Assembly (NCBI RefSeq): GCF_001434115.1
Contig: NZ_AZDW01000016.1
Span: forward strand, 62,001 to 126,000
DNA length: 64,000 nt
Direction: 5' to 3'
Source: Levilactobacillus zymae DSM 19395
Lineage (GTDB): Bacteria; Bacillota; Bacilli; Lactobacillales; Lactobacillaceae
Shown: in pieces, positions 29,729 to 40,116 of the stretch
Position numbering within the stretch: position 1 is the stretch's first letter
How the letters are laid out: the number at the start of each line of letters is the position of its first letter
Notes under the pieces: generated by a model
Database searches by the model: none
The model's input: the letters and a program-made list of their open reading frames with translations, nothing else
Told to the model about the DNA's origin: nothing
Position numbers and translations under genes: made by a program

Positions 29729-30055
29729 TTACTTGAATTTCTCAAACTGCTTGATCAGTGCGGACTCCGACTCGTCCAGATGCCCCTTGAGCTGCCCAAT
29801 CAAGCGGTGGCCCGCCATTCGGTCGTTGTAACGAATGCCCGTCACGCATAAATCGATCAGGATAAACAAGATGACCACCAGGCCCGCCTTCTGGCGCGTG
29901 AACCCCACGTTAAATAGGGAAACCACACCCTGGCTAAAGCCCAGTTGTAAGATGCCGTAAATCACCAACGTGTCCGGGACGAGTTGGAGGACGCTCAACC
30001 AACGTAACCGCTGGACCAACCGGCGAAGTTGGGTCATGATTTCTGCGCGACTCAT
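29729..30055 (-). CDS. Small membrane protein, unknown
   Basis: 108 residues with two predicted membrane helices (~22-45 and ~53-75), charged ends and a C-terminal amphipathic stretch. No family recognised. ATG 30055 has GAAGGTGAG upstream; the longer frame to 30100 would overlap the sirtuin gene. It lies 10 bases after the sirtuin stop, so it is probably co-transcribed. Confidence 0.75.
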   Translation of the reverse strand: MSRAEIMTQLRRLVQRLRWLSVLQLVPDTLVIYGILQLGFSQGVVSLFNVGFTRQKAGLVVILFILIDLCVTGIRYNDRMAGHRLIGQLKGHLDESESALIKQFEKFK

Positions 30056-30065
30056 CGACTCACCT

Positions 30066-30764
30066 TCAAACCTGAAGCTCGGTGAAGAACTGGGTCGCAT
30101 CGGCCTGAACCATGTCGATGGGCATCCCCAGTTCCAATTTTTCTTGGTTGATCACCACGACGGGCGCCTGGGCGTTGCGGTAATCCAATAGTCCGGCGAA
30201 CGGGTAAACCCGCATGGAGGTCCCCACGATGACCACCAGGTCGGCGGCCCCCATGGCGGCCACGGCCCGTTGCACGTTTAACGTGTTGAGGCCCTCGTCG
30301 TATAAGACCACGTTCGGCCGCAGCCAACCGCCGTCAACGTCGTGGTGGGGGTCCTTGAGGTAGTCGTGCCAATCGACCTTAGCGCCACAGACCTGACAAT
30401 AAACGTTGTACAGGTTCCCGTGAAATTCCACTAAGTGTTGACAGCCCGCCTCACGGTACAAGTTATCGATATTCTGGGTGATCACCGTTGCGCGGTTCTG
30501 CTGCGTCAGCGCGGCCTGCTTCTGGTGAATCACGTTGGGTTGGGCTTTGGGATAATACAAATTTTGTTTGACGTAGTCGTAAAAGGTCTCAGGTTCCTTC
30601 GCCAGACACTCGTGACTCAGATAATACTCCGCGTTGCGGTGGCCGGTGTACAACCCGTTTTTCGACCGGTAATCCGGAATTCCCGATGGGGTCGACACCC
30701 CCGCTCCCGTCAAGAAGACGATGTGGGTCGCGTCATCAAATAACTTCTGTAAGCGTGCTTCCAT
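30066..30764 (-). CDS. SIR2-family NAD-dependent protein deacylase
   Basis: 232-residue sirtuin. NAD-binding GAGVSTPSGIPDYRS (~20-34), TQNIDNLY (~96-103) and the catalytic His in LVEFHGNL (~115) are present, with VGTSMRVYPFA and a late VVINQE. Only one Cys pair of the structural zinc site is seen (YCQVCG, ~121-124); the position of the second pair reads DPHHDVDGGW. It removes acyl groups from Lys in related enzymes; the target here is unknown. AAGGGGGATG precedes the ATG. Confidence 0.92.
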   Translation of the reverse strand: MEARLQKLFDDATHIVFLTGAGVSTPSGIPDYRSKNGLYTGHRNAEYYLSHECLAKEPETFYDYVKQNLYYPKAQPNVIHQKQAALTQQNRATVITQNIDNLYREAGCQHLVEFHGNLYNVYCQVCGAKVDWHDYLKDPHHDVDGGWLRPNVVLYDEGLNTLNVQRAVAAMGAADLVVIVGTSMRVYPFAGLLDYRNAQAPVVVINQEKLELGMPIDMVQADATQFFTELQV

Positions 30765-30792
30765 CGATTACATCCCCCTTACTCAAAAACCG

Positions 30793-31758
30793 TTACCGTA
30801 AAATATACGGCATCTTCAATAATTTAAATAAGTCTTCGACGGTCATGTCGTAGATCTTGGTGTAGTAATCCGGCGTGTCTTCGCTGGGTTTCGGGGCCGA
30901 CAAGACGAAGGCGTTTTGGTTGTCCGCCCGGTTAAAGCCGACGTACGCCCGGCGTTGCGTAGTCTTGTCGTGCATGTCGGAGTGGTAGAGTTCAAACATC
31001 TGCCGTACCTGTAGGCTCAACTGCCGCTTGGAAACCACACTGGTCAGCGTGGTGAACTCGGTGTTGTGCAGGGCCGGTAAGTGCCAGGCTTCCAACTGTT
31101 CGTCGAAGGCCTTGAACAACTTGACCACGTTGCGCCGGAAGGTAAACGGTGACGTGACCGGCTTGGCCATGATCAACGCGTACAACTTCTGGGCCGCCGC
31201 CAGGCTGATGGGGTAGTCCTGCTCGAATTGTTTCAAGATGTCAGCGTGGCCGTCGCCGAAGAAAACCAACGCGTCTAACAACGTCAAAGTCCGCAACGTC
31301 ATTTCGTCGTCGACCGGGTTAGGTTCCGGCTTGATGGTGGCTTGGACCCCCTTGAGGTACAGGTCCTCGATTTCCGGCGTGATCAGGCCGTGCTTCCGTT
31401 GTTCACTGACCACCACCACGTGACTGACAATGTCGTAGAGTTCGGTCCCCATGATCATCAGTTGTTCGTCGAGCTGGTCGTTGCCCGTGGTCAACGAGAA
31501 GAAGACCTGCGGGAAGCCGGAAAGAATCATCAACAGGTGGAGCAGTTCGTGGGACGCCGTGTAGTTGGGCGCCGTCAAGTCCGCCACCTGAATCAAAATA
31601 TTCTTGCCGTCTTGGACCTGTTGGGCCTGGTCGTGACGGACGTAACCAGCCTGCAACTGGCCGATAAATTGCACTTCCACCTTGCCGGGGTAGATGTCGT
31701 TAACTTTATTGATTAAATCTTGAACCTCTGGCGAAATTTGAACGTCTTTTGCTTCCAT
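30793..31758 (-). CDS. IpaB/EvcA-type lactobacillus protein with HELLH motif
   Basis: 321 residues, no signal peptide. It matches my memory of the conserved lactobacillus family labelled IpaB/EvcA, a name with no functional support. TASHELLHLLMIL (~71-83) is an HExxH zinc-metallopeptidase-like motif, followed by a helical region with GTELYDIVSH (~107-116) that could supply a third ligand. Start ATG 31758 is tentative; a GTG at 31773 overlaps the mvaA stop. It is directly downstream of mvaA, probably in the same transcript. Confidence 0.75.
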   Translation of the reverse strand: MEAKDVQISPEVQDLINKVNDIYPGKVEVQFIGQLQAGYVRHDQAQQVQDGKNILIQVADLTAPNYTASHELLHLLMILSGFPQVFFSLTTGNDQLDEQLMIMGTELYDIVSHVVVVSEQRKHGLITPEIEDLYLKGVQATIKPEPNPVDDEMTLRTLTLLDALVFFGDGHADILKQFEQDYPISLAAAQKLYALIMAKPVTSPFTFRRNVVKLFKAFDEQLEAWHLPALHNTEFTTLTSVVSKRQLSLQVRQMFELYHSDMHDKTTQRRAYVGFNRADNQNAFVLSAPKPSEDTPDYYTKIYDMTVEDLFKLLKMPYILR

Positions 31759-31765
31759 AATTAAA

Positions 31766-33034
31766 TTAATCACCCGTTTTCTGTGAATTTGCTGCCCGTA
31801 CCGCCCGTAAGGCGGCCCGGGCTTGAGCGGTGGTGGGCTGAGTGGCCGTTAAGCGTTGGACCACCGCCGGCACCTCGGCAGGAGTGGCCCCCACCGAAAG
31901 TGCTAAGGATTTGAGTTGTAAGTGCATGTGCCCCTGTTGAATGCCGTCCGTGACTAACGCCCGCAAGGCGGCCAGATTTTGGGCCAAGCCCACGGCCGCG
32001 GTCAGGCGCATCAAGTGGCGTGCATCGGTCACGTGGGCCAATTGTTGGTTGATGGCCACTAACGGGAAGACCCGCGTGGCGCCCCCCACAAAGCCCAGGG
32101 CTAACGGGAGGATCAACTCACCGTGCAGGACGTCGCCATCGAGCCACCACCGGCTTAATCCCCGGTAATGGCCGTCGCGGCTAGCGTAGGCGTGCGCCCC
32201 GCTCTCCACGGCGCGCCAATCGTTACCCATCGCGAGCACCACGGCGTCAATCCCGTTCATGATGCCCTTGTTGTGCGTGGCGGCGCGGTAGGGATCGACC
32301 TGGGCGAAATCGCTGGCGGCACAGAGCCGTTGCGCCACGGTCAACCCATCCAACGTCTTAGTCTTAACGTTAGCGACCGGAATCGCACACCGGGCCGTCG
32401 CTAGACTGTGCGTGGCGTAGTTACTCAGGATACTCATCAAGATATCCGTCTCGTGGTGGGACCGGACATAGTGGGCCACCGCCTCGGCCATGGTGTTGAC
32501 CAGGTTGGCCCCCATGGCCTCCCCCACGTCGATAAAGAGATCCAGCGAGACCCAATCGGGGGGCAATAACCGCACCCGAATGGACCGCGCCCCACCCCCG
32601 TGAGTGGTCAACGAGGGGTGGGCCGCATCGGCCACCGCTAGCAGGTCGGCTTGGTGGTCGAGAATCCAGGCCTGCAGTTCGGCCGGGTCGGCCACCTTCT
32701 GGCACACAATCTGGCCCATCAGTTCGCGCTGGGTCACCTGCGTCGTCATGCCCTGTTGGCCATCATCGAGCATCCGGCCACCGTTACTGGCCGCCGCGAT
32801 CACCGAGGGTTCCTCGGTGACCATCGGGACCGCCACGGTCTGGCCGTCGACGTGCAGGTTGACCGCCACGCCTTCCGGTAAGCCGTAGGTGGTCAGGTAG
32901 TTTTCAATCAGTTCTTCGTCGGTCGCTTGCCGTTTCTGAGCCACCGTCGCGAGTTGGGCCAGGGTTAAGTGACTGGCTTGCGCCAAGCGGTCGCGGCGTT
33001 GCCCGTAAGGCAGGCGGTAAAAGGGAACGGTCAT
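31766..33034 (-). CDS. mvaA: Hydroxymethylglutaryl-CoA reductase, class II
   Basis: Reduces HMG-CoA to mevalonate, the committed step of the mevalonate isoprenoid pathway. 422 residues of the bacterial class II type: catalytic Glu in TEEPSVIAAASNG (~74), GEAMGANLVNTMAEAV, Lys in ATHNKGIMNGIDAVV, Asp in AMGNDWRAVESGAHAY and the C-terminal His in GHMHLQLKSLALSVG. AGGAGGTTC precedes ATG 33034; the open frame to 33091 would overlap ppx. Follows ppx by 10 bases. Confidence 0.95.
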   Translation of the reverse strand: MTVPFYRLPYGQRRDRLAQASHLTLAQLATVAQKRQATDEELIENYLTTYGLPEGVAVNLHVDGQTVAVPMVTEEPSVIAAASNGGRMLDDGQQGMTTQVTQRELMGQIVCQKVADPAELQAWILDHQADLLAVADAAHPSLTTHGGGARSIRVRLLPPDWVSLDLFIDVGEAMGANLVNTMAEAVAHYVRSHHETDILMSILSNYATHSLATARCAIPVANVKTKTLDGLTVAQRLCAASDFAQVDPYRAATHNKGIMNGIDAVVLAMGNDWRAVESGAHAYASRDGHYRGLSRWWLDGDVLHGELILPLALGFVGGATRVFPLVAINQQLAHVTDARHLMRLTAAVGLAQNLAALRALVTDGIQQGHMHLQLKSLALSVGATPAEVPAVVQRLTATQPTTAQARAALRAVRAANSQKTGD

Positions 33035-33044
33035 GTCGAACCTC

Positions 33045-33965
33045 CTAACGTTGGCTGAGGTACTCGGAAATGATGCCTTCGCGCACGCCACTTTCGGAAA
33101 AGACCACGCGATCGGAATCCAACATTTGCAGGAGCGTGACCAGGGGTAACATCCCGCCTAAAATAATGTCGGCCCGTTCCGGTTCGAGACCAGAAATGCG
33201 TTTTCGTTCCTTGAGCGGGACCCGAATCAGGCGTTCGAAGGTCCGCATCACCTGGTCGGTGGTCAGACGGTAGCCGTGAATGTTTTCGACGTGCAGAATT
33301 TTCTGTTGTTGGCGGTTCATCCGCGCTAGCGTCCGGTTCGCCCCGCCTAGCAGGACCAGCGGAAGGTGTTTGGCGTCGTTTAACCACCAGATATCCCGTA
33401 ACCGTTCGCGTAAGAAGACCTGCGCGGAAAAGAGGTCGACGGCCGTGACCCGGTCGTCTAAGCGAAATTGTTCGGAGAGGTTGACCGCCCCGAACGGCAC
33501 GCTGATCAGGTTAGCGTCGCGCCCGTCCTTCACGTGGACCAGTTCGCAACTGGCCCCCCCGGTGTCGAGCAACAGGCAGTCCTTGACCTTGAGGCGGTTG
33601 ACCGCCCCCAGGTAGTCGTAATAGGCCTCCTGGTCGCCGGAAAGGACCTCCAAGTCGATGTGCGTGGCGGCCTTGACCTGCGACAGAAAATCAGCGCGGT
33701 TGCGGGCCTGCCGCACGGCCGCTGTAGCGATGCCCCGCACGATCAGGTTCGGCAGGTGTTCGTAATACGGCCGAAACGACCGCAGCGCCGAAATCGTCCG
33801 CGCCATCGCTTTGGGCTGTAAAATCTTTTCCGGCCCCATCCCTTCGGACAGGCGGCTATCGACCTTGACCCGGTTGACTTCCCGGTAAGTGCCGTCGTCG
33901 CGTAATTCGTTGACCGCTAGGCGCACCGAATTCGACCCTAAATCCACAATCGCTAAATTCTGCAT
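33045..33965 (-). CDS. ppx: Ppx/GppA family phosphatase
   Basis: 306-residue ASKHA-fold enzyme: VDLGSNSVRLAV (~7-18, phosphate loop), a second loop LLLDTGGASCELV (~131-143) and LGGANRTLARM. It hydrolyses polyphosphate or pppGpp in related proteins; the short single-domain form is typical of lactobacilli. No ppk lies beside it. It heads a ppx-mvaA-HELLH group with very short gaps. Confidence 0.92.
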   Translation of the reverse strand: MQNLAIVDLGSNSVRLAVNELRDDGTYREVNRVKVDSRLSEGMGPEKILQPKAMARTISALRSFRPYYEHLPNLIVRGIATAAVRQARNRADFLSQVKAATHIDLEVLSGDQEAYYDYLGAVNRLKVKDCLLLDTGGASCELVHVKDGRDANLISVPFGAVNLSEQFRLDDRVTAVDLFSAQVFLRERLRDIWWLNDAKHLPLVLLGGANRTLARMNRQQQKILHVENIHGYRLTTDQVMRTFERLIRVPLKERKRISGLEPERADIILGGMLPLVTLLQMLDSDRVVFSESGVREGIISEYLSQR

Positions 33966-33983
33966 GGTCAGTCCCCCGTTTTT

Positions 33984-35228
<1,245 letters not shown>

Positions 35229-35234
35229 GCCTAC

Positions 35235-35263
35235 AGTTTAGTGGATTTGGGCGCGAAAGTAAA
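35235..35263 (-). promoter_or_regulatory. Promoter of the trpS leader
   Basis: -35 TTTACT (35258-35263), 17-base spacer, -10 TAAACT (35235-35240). Confidence 0.65.
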
Positions 35264-35316
35264 CTGAAATCCCGGTGGAAATCGGCTGGGTGAATTTTAC
35301 TAGACTAAACTGGCGT

Positions 35317-35356
35317 CTTCCGGCCTCACCCCAACTGGCTGGAACGGGGCCGGAAG
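35317..35356. repeat. Intergenic element C (GGCTGGAACG family)
   Basis: Hairpin CTTCCGGCC/GGCCGGAAG with the shared core GGCTGGAACG (35337-35346) in its loop region. It lies between divergent trpS and helD. Confidence 0.5.
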
Positions 35357-35414
35357 CACTTAGTCCGCCAAGCTAATCCCTTAAAGTCCCCGCAATTTCA
35401 CCAACGGTCTTTGA

Positions 35415-35443
35415 TTGACAGCGCCCCGAAATGTGACTAAACT
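35415..35443 (+). promoter_or_regulatory. Promoter of helD
   Basis: Perfect -35 TTGACA (35415-35420), 17-base spacer, -10 TAAACT (35438-35443). Confidence 0.8.
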
Positions 35444-35485
35444 TGTTAAGCAATTTAGCCAATTCTAACGAAGGAGGCGGTCATC

Positions 35486-37792
35486 TTGACCACCAGCGAA
35501 CAAGCACACGAGCAACACCGCGTGGACGACGTGGTTCAACAAATCGGAACCCGTATCGACCGCACCACGAGCGAGTATAACGACGCCCACAAAGAGTTGC
35601 GCAACGTCTTAAAGAACTATACCGAAAACACCTCGGTCAACTGGTTTGAAGTCGATGACCGTATCGAAACCAGTGCCGAACTCCAACAGCAACGGGCCCT
35701 GGTCTCCCGCCTGACCGAAAACCAAAACATCATTAAAGACCAATTGACCACCTTTCAAGAACTAAAAAAGTCGCCCTACTTTGGCCGCATCGACATCCAA
35801 GATCCCGACGAAACGACGCCCGAATCACTCTACATCGGGACCGCGTCGTTCGTTGACGATGACGAAAACTTCCTGGTCTACGACTGGCGCGCCCCGATTT
35901 CCAGTATCTACTATAACGGGGTCCTGGGGCAGGTGGCCTACGACACCCCGGCCGGGCCCCAACAGACCGACCTACTCAAGAAACGTCAATTTCTGATTCA
36001 AGACAGCCAAATCCAAAGCATGTTCGACACCAACGAAACCGTGGGTGACGAGATGCTCCAACACGTCCTGGGCGAACAAAACGACGCCACCATGCAAAAC
36101 ATCGTTGCCACCATTCAACGCGAACAAAACGACATCATCCGCGACGTTCACAGCGACCTGCTGGTAGTGCAAGGCGTCGCCGGTTCCGGCAAAACTTCCG
36201 CCATCTTACAGCGGATTGCCTTTCTGCTCTACCACAGTCGCCGCGACCTCGAGGCCGATCAAATCGTGCTGTTCTCGCCCAACCGTCTGTTCAGTCACTA
36301 CATCAGCGACGTGCTCCCCAGCCTGGGGGAACGCAACATGCGCCAGGTCACCCTGGCCGAATTTCTGACCCAGCGGTTCCAGGGACTCAAGGTCCAAACG
36401 CAATTTGAGCGTTACGAAAGTGACCAGCAACACCCGGTCCACTTGGCGCTGCGAAATTTCCAGGAAAGTGCCGCGATGATGGACGCGGTGGCCGATTACG
36501 CGAAACGGTGCCCGGCCGACGACCTGCAATTCACCGACATCCGCTTCAACGGTCGGGTCTTCTTTGACCACCAAGAGATTCGCGACATCTACCGCCAATT
36601 TCCAGCGGCCTTACCGGCAGCGGAACGCTTCTTAAAGACCAAGAACGTCCTCGAAAAACGTCTCCGTAAGCAGATTGCCGCGGAAGCCAAGGCCGACTGG
36701 GTTCGCGACACCATCGACCAACTCAGCGACGAAGACTACCACAACCTCTTGGGCGCCAAGCACCTGGGACAATTTGAACAACTCGACGACGAGATTGACT
36801 TTATCGCCCGGCAAATCGTCCGTCGGCGGTTACGCCAGGTCGACGACGCCATTTATAACGGCTACTTCCTAGACGTTTACAGCCAGTACACCGCCTTTTT
36901 GAAGCAGTGTCCCTTACCGGCGGACGTGGCGACCGACCAATGGCAACGCGTCATCGACCGTTACCAACACGACATCGAATTTCACCGGTTGGCGCTGACC
37001 GACGCCGCTCCACTGCTCTACCTGCGTGACCTGCTGATCGGTGGCGGGATGAATCACCAGATGCAGCACTTATTCGTCGACGAAATGCAGGATTATTCGA
37101 TTGCTCAGTTAATTTACCTGCAACACGCCTTCCCGCGCGCCAAACTCACGCTCTTGGGCGATAGCGAACAGGCCCTGTTCAAGGCCGTCGAATCGCCCGA
37201 ATCCATTCTCAAAAAGTTGGGGACGGCCTTACACGCCAAGCACGCGCGACTGATCACCTTACGCCGGTCGTACCGTTCGACGTTACCCATCACCACCTTT
37301 GCCAAGGCGCTACTGCCCGACGGCGACCAGATTGAAGCCTTCAACCGCCCGGGCGACCTGCCCAAGGTCGTGATTCGCTACGACGATGCCGCGGCGTTTA
37401 AGGCCCTGGCCCACGAGGTGCAAACGGAGCTGGCCACCAGCGGCACCGTGGCGATTCTGACCAAGAACACCGCCGAAGCCAAATACGTGTACCAGGAACT
37501 CCACGCCACCATCGACCTGACCCGGTTGACCGATACCGACCGCTCATTGCCTAAGGGCGTGGTAGTCCTCCCCATCTATCTGGCTAAAGGACTGGAGTTT
37601 GACAGTGTGATTGCCTACAACGTCTCGGCGCAAAATTACCCCGACCAGCAATTCACCGGCACCCTGTACACGATTGCCTCCCGGGCCATGCACCACCTGA
37701 CCCTGCTTAGCATCGGTCCGGTGTCACCCCTCGTGGCGTCGAAGAATATTCCGCAAAGCGACTTGCAAATTGAACATGAATTGTTGAACTAA
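35486..37792 (+). CDS. helD: RNA polymerase recycling motor HelD (UvrD-like helicase)
   Basis: 768-residue SF1 ATPase of the HelD family, which removes RNA polymerase from stalled complexes. The N-terminal ~100 residues are charged and helical, matching the arm inserted into the secondary channel. FLVYDWRAPISSIYY (~131-145) precedes Walker A GVAGSGKTS (~229-237). Later motifs are HLFVDEMQDYS (Walker B), LLGDSEQALF, LRRSYRST and VLPIYLAKGLEFDSVI. TTG start with GAAGGAGGCGG upstream. Monocistronic. Confidence 0.94.
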   Translation: MTTSEQAHEQHRVDDVVQQIGTRIDRTTSEYNDAHKELRNVLKNYTENTSVNWFEVDDRIETSAELQQQRALVSRLTENQNIIKDQLTTFQELKKSPYFGRIDIQDPDETTPESLYIGTASFVDDDENFLVYDWRAPISSIYYNGVLGQVAYDTPAGPQQTDLLKKRQFLIQDSQIQSMFDTNETVGDEMLQHVLGEQNDATMQNIVATIQREQNDIIRDVHSDLLVVQGVAGSGKTSAILQRIAFLLYHSRRDLEADQIVLFSPNRLFSHYISDVLPSLGERNMRQVTLAEFLTQRFQGLKVQTQFERYESDQQHPVHLALRNFQESAAMMDAVADYAKRCPADDLQFTDIRFNGRVFFDHQEIRDIYRQFPAALPAAERFLKTKNVLEKRLRKQIAAEAKADWVRDTIDQLSDEDYHNLLGAKHLGQFEQLDDEIDFIARQIVRRRLRQVDDAIYNGYFLDVYSQYTAFLKQCPLPADVATDQWQRVIDRYQHDIEFHRLALTDAAPLLYLRDLLIGGGMNHQMQHLFVDEMQDYSIAQLIYLQHAFPRAKLTLLGDSEQALFKAVESPESILKKLGTALHAKHARLITLRRSYRSTLPITTFAKALLPDGDQIEAFNRPGDLPKVVIRYDDAAAFKALAHEVQTELATSGTVAILTKNTAEAKYVYQELHATIDLTRLTDTDRSLPKGVVVLPIYLAKGLEFDSVIAYNVSAQNYPDQQFTGTLYTIASRAMHHLTLLSIGPVSPLVASKNIPQSDLQIEHELLN

Positions 37793-37796
37793 ATTA

Positions 37797-37840
37797 AAAC
37801 GGCCATCAGAAATTTTTCATTTCTGGTGGTCGTTTTTTTG
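37797..37840. terminator. Bidirectional terminator helD / D-hydroxyacid dehydrogenase
   Basis: AAAACGGCCATCAGAAA...TTTCTGGTGGTCGTTTT stem with T runs on both strands. Confidence 0.9.
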
Positions 37841-37843
37841 ATC

Positions 37844-38803
37844 TTAATTAATGATGAATTTCGGGTCTTGGTGCTGATTGACCCGGACGACATTTTCTGC
37901 CACGATAGTCGCCATGGCATCCCGTGCTTCCACAGTCGCGTTTCCCACGTGGGGGGTCAAAATCACGTTATCGAGTTGTTTAAACCCATCAGCCACGTGA
38001 GGTTCGGCTTCATAGACATCTAGTGCCGCTCCCGCCAATCGGTGCTGCTGCAACGCCGTCAACAAGGCGGCTTCGTCAATGATAGGACCTCGTGCAGCGT
38101 TGATGAGGTAGGCCGACGATTTCATTTGCTGAAATTGTGCGGCACCTAAGAGATGGTGCGTTTCAGGGGTTAACGGACAATGTAACGTTACCACGTCACT
38201 TTGTGCTACCAAGTCGTCTAGCGACACAAAGCGTGCGCCTAAGCGTTGCTCAACTGCGGCATCGAGTTGGTGACGCTGGCTATAGACGATTGGCATGTCA
38301 AACGCGTGCATGCGTTGAGCCACTGCCTGACCAATGCTTCCCATTCCTACGATTCCCAGTGTCTTACCGGCTAGTTCGTGACCCAAGAAGAACAACGGGG
38401 CCCACCCGTCAAACCCGGTCGTATGCATGAGCCGGTCACCTTCAACCATGCGATGCGCTAGCGTGATGATCAGTCCGGTCGTGACTTCGGCCGTCGAGGT
38501 AGTCGACACTCCCGGCGTGTTGGTGACTGGAATTCCCTTCGTTCGCGCATAAGTCGTATCAATATTGTTAAAGCCGGCCCCGTAATTCGCAATTAATTTC
38601 AGTTGGGGATCTGCATCAATCACATCACGATCCACTTGCGTTGACAAAGGGGTAATCAAGTAATCTTGCCCCTTAATTCGGTCGATCAGTTCTGATTTAG
38701 TAATCAATCCAGGACCATCATAAGTTTCAATTTCTAAGTTAGCCGCCTTCAAGATAGTCAAGGCAACTTGGGGAATTGGGGCAGTTACTAAAACACGAGT
38801 CAT
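37844..38803 (-). CDS. D-2-hydroxyacid dehydrogenase
   Basis: 319-residue NAD(P)-dependent enzyme reducing 2-keto acids. The Rossmann motif is GIVGMGSIGQ (~148-157). The catalytic residues appear in order: Arg in NAARGPIIDE, Glu in DVYEAEPH and His in LTPHVGNAT. It is closer to the glyoxylate/hydroxypyruvate/2-ketoacid reductase branch than to D-lactate dehydrogenase; the exact substrate is unknown. GAAGGAG precedes the ATG. The gene uses more A/T-ending codons than its neighbours. Monocistronic. Confidence 0.9.
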   Translation of the reverse strand: MTRVLVTAPIPQVALTILKAANLEIETYDGPGLITKSELIDRIKGQDYLITPLSTQVDRDVIDADPQLKLIANYGAGFNNIDTTYARTKGIPVTNTPGVSTTSTAEVTTGLIITLAHRMVEGDRLMHTTGFDGWAPLFFLGHELAGKTLGIVGMGSIGQAVAQRMHAFDMPIVYSQRHQLDAAVEQRLGARFVSLDDLVAQSDVVTLHCPLTPETHHLLGAAQFQQMKSSAYLINAARGPIIDEAALLTALQQHRLAGAALDVYEAEPHVADGFKQLDNVILTPHVGNATVEARDAMATIVAENVVRVNQHQDPKFIIN

Positions 38804-38903
38804 CCATCGTCACTCCTTCACGAAATTCGTCTTATCACCACTCATGATAGCGCTTTTTTGACTGACTGTAAGCCCAAGTTGCTTATCTTTCACCATAAAT
38901 AAA

Positions 38904-38934
38904 AGTGGCCCACCTCAACGGGTAGACCACTGTC
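38904..38934 (-). terminator. Terminator of the exopolysaccharide operon
   Basis: AGTGGCCCACC/GGGTAGACCACT stem (G-U pairs in RNA) followed by TTTTATTTA on the minus strand, after the GH8 stop. Confidence 0.8.
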
Positions 38935-38941
38935 AAAATTT

Positions 38942-40105
38942 CTATTTTTCCAAGCTCCCACTCTGCAACAACATCAACGTTTGCAGCGTCGCCGGGTAAT
39001 AATCCTTAGCGGGTAACGTCGTGGTCAACGTCTTAGTGGCCTGGCGGCTTAGGGCCTGATCACCTACCACCTGAGCGGCATAGGCGACCGGGGCACTAAA
39101 GGCCTGATTGGCGTACTTTTCGGTCGGTTTTCCCGTTAAGGTATACCCCGCCTTGATCTGGGATTGCTTGGCAAAAAAGCGCAACATTTTTTGGACGACC
39201 TGCCGGCTGATCTGGCTTTGCGAAAGCTGATAATCGTACGCCACTCGCCAGGGGATGCGACACGCGTTAAACCCGTATTGGTCATCGTGCACGGAAGCCA
39301 CCTGCTGGGCCCGCACCGTCCCTAAGCGCCGAGACGGTCCGCTGACCGTCACAAAATCGGCCATGAGGCCCGTGGCGTGCTGGCGACTCAACGCCTGCAA
39401 CGTGGTTTGACTATGCTGGGCGACCCGCGTCCAACTGCCGTCGCCGGTGTAGCTCGCGAACTTCCGGAAATACGCCGTGATCAGATCCGACGGTCGCACC
39501 AGGTTTCTGGTCTTGGCCGCCGTCGCCCAGTTCCCTACTTTGGGTAGTTGGGTCACCGCGTTGATCTCCTGTCGTTTGATGGCCCGAATCAATTGCTTGG
39601 CCAACTGACCGTAATTCAGGTCGCCGTGACTATGCCAGTGTTCGTCGGCCAGAATCAATGCGTAGGCGATATCCAAATCCCCGTCGGTCGCACTGGTCTT
39701 TTCGGCCGCGGTACTGACCATTTGTCCCCCCCGTTGGGTCTGGCGCCACGCCATCAGTGGATTGGTACGGCTGATTCGGTGGGCGAGATAGTAGCGTGTC
39801 AGTTGGTCGAACGTCTTTTGGTTGGCGAACCCCTGCTTAGCCGCCAACACCGTGATCAGCATGCCGTACCCCTGCGCTTCCGATAGGGTCTGCACCGTGC
39901 CGGTACTCGTGGTTTGAACGTAACGTTGAGTCCTGGTTCCCTTAAGGTAGGTCCGCTGCCAGGTCTGATAATGGGTCTTAATCGTCGTGGGGCTGACCGT
40001 GGTCGTGGTTTGGGGCCGTTGCGTCTTATAGATCGCCGCCCCCACCGCGAAGGCCACCAGGATAATCAGGGCCCCAATCAGCCATTGATATTTATGTCGT
40101 CTCAC
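38942..40105 (-). CDS. Glycoside hydrolase family 8 (BcsZ/PssZ-like)
   Basis: 387 residues: an N-terminal membrane anchor (~8-27) and an extracytoplasmic (alpha/alpha)6 GH8 domain. Motifs are SEAQGYGMLI (general acid Glu region, ~74-83), ATDGDLDIAYAL (~139-150) and ACRIPWRVAYD. GH8 enzymes cut beta-1,4 glucans, chitosan or related polymers; in synthase operons they trim the nascent chain. It is the last gene of the operon, 11 bases after the GT2 gene. Substrate unknown. Confidence 0.9.
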   Translation of the reverse strand: MRRHKYQWLIGALIILVAFAVGAAIYKTQRPQTTTTVSPTTIKTHYQTWQRTYLKGTRTQRYVQTTSTGTVQTLSEAQGYGMLITVLAAKQGFANQKTFDQLTRYYLAHRISRTNPLMAWRQTQRGGQMVSTAAEKTSATDGDLDIAYALILADEHWHSHGDLNYGQLAKQLIRAIKRQEINAVTQLPKVGNWATAAKTRNLVRPSDLITAYFRKFASYTGDGSWTRVAQHSQTTLQALSRQHATGLMADFVTVSGPSRRLGTVRAQQVASVHDDQYGFNACRIPWRVAYDYQLSQSQISRQVVQKMLRFFAKQSQIKAGYTLTGKPTEKYANQAFSAPVAYAAQVVGDQALSRQATKTLTTTLPAKDYYPATLQTLMLLQSGSLEK

Positions 40106-40116
40106 TACCGCGCCTC

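Noticed and set aside
37844-38803. Recent horizontal transfer of the D-2-hydroxyacid dehydrogenase
   Set aside because: Its codon use is somewhat more A/T-rich than its neighbours, but no mobile-element traces or repeats flank it, so the case is too weak.
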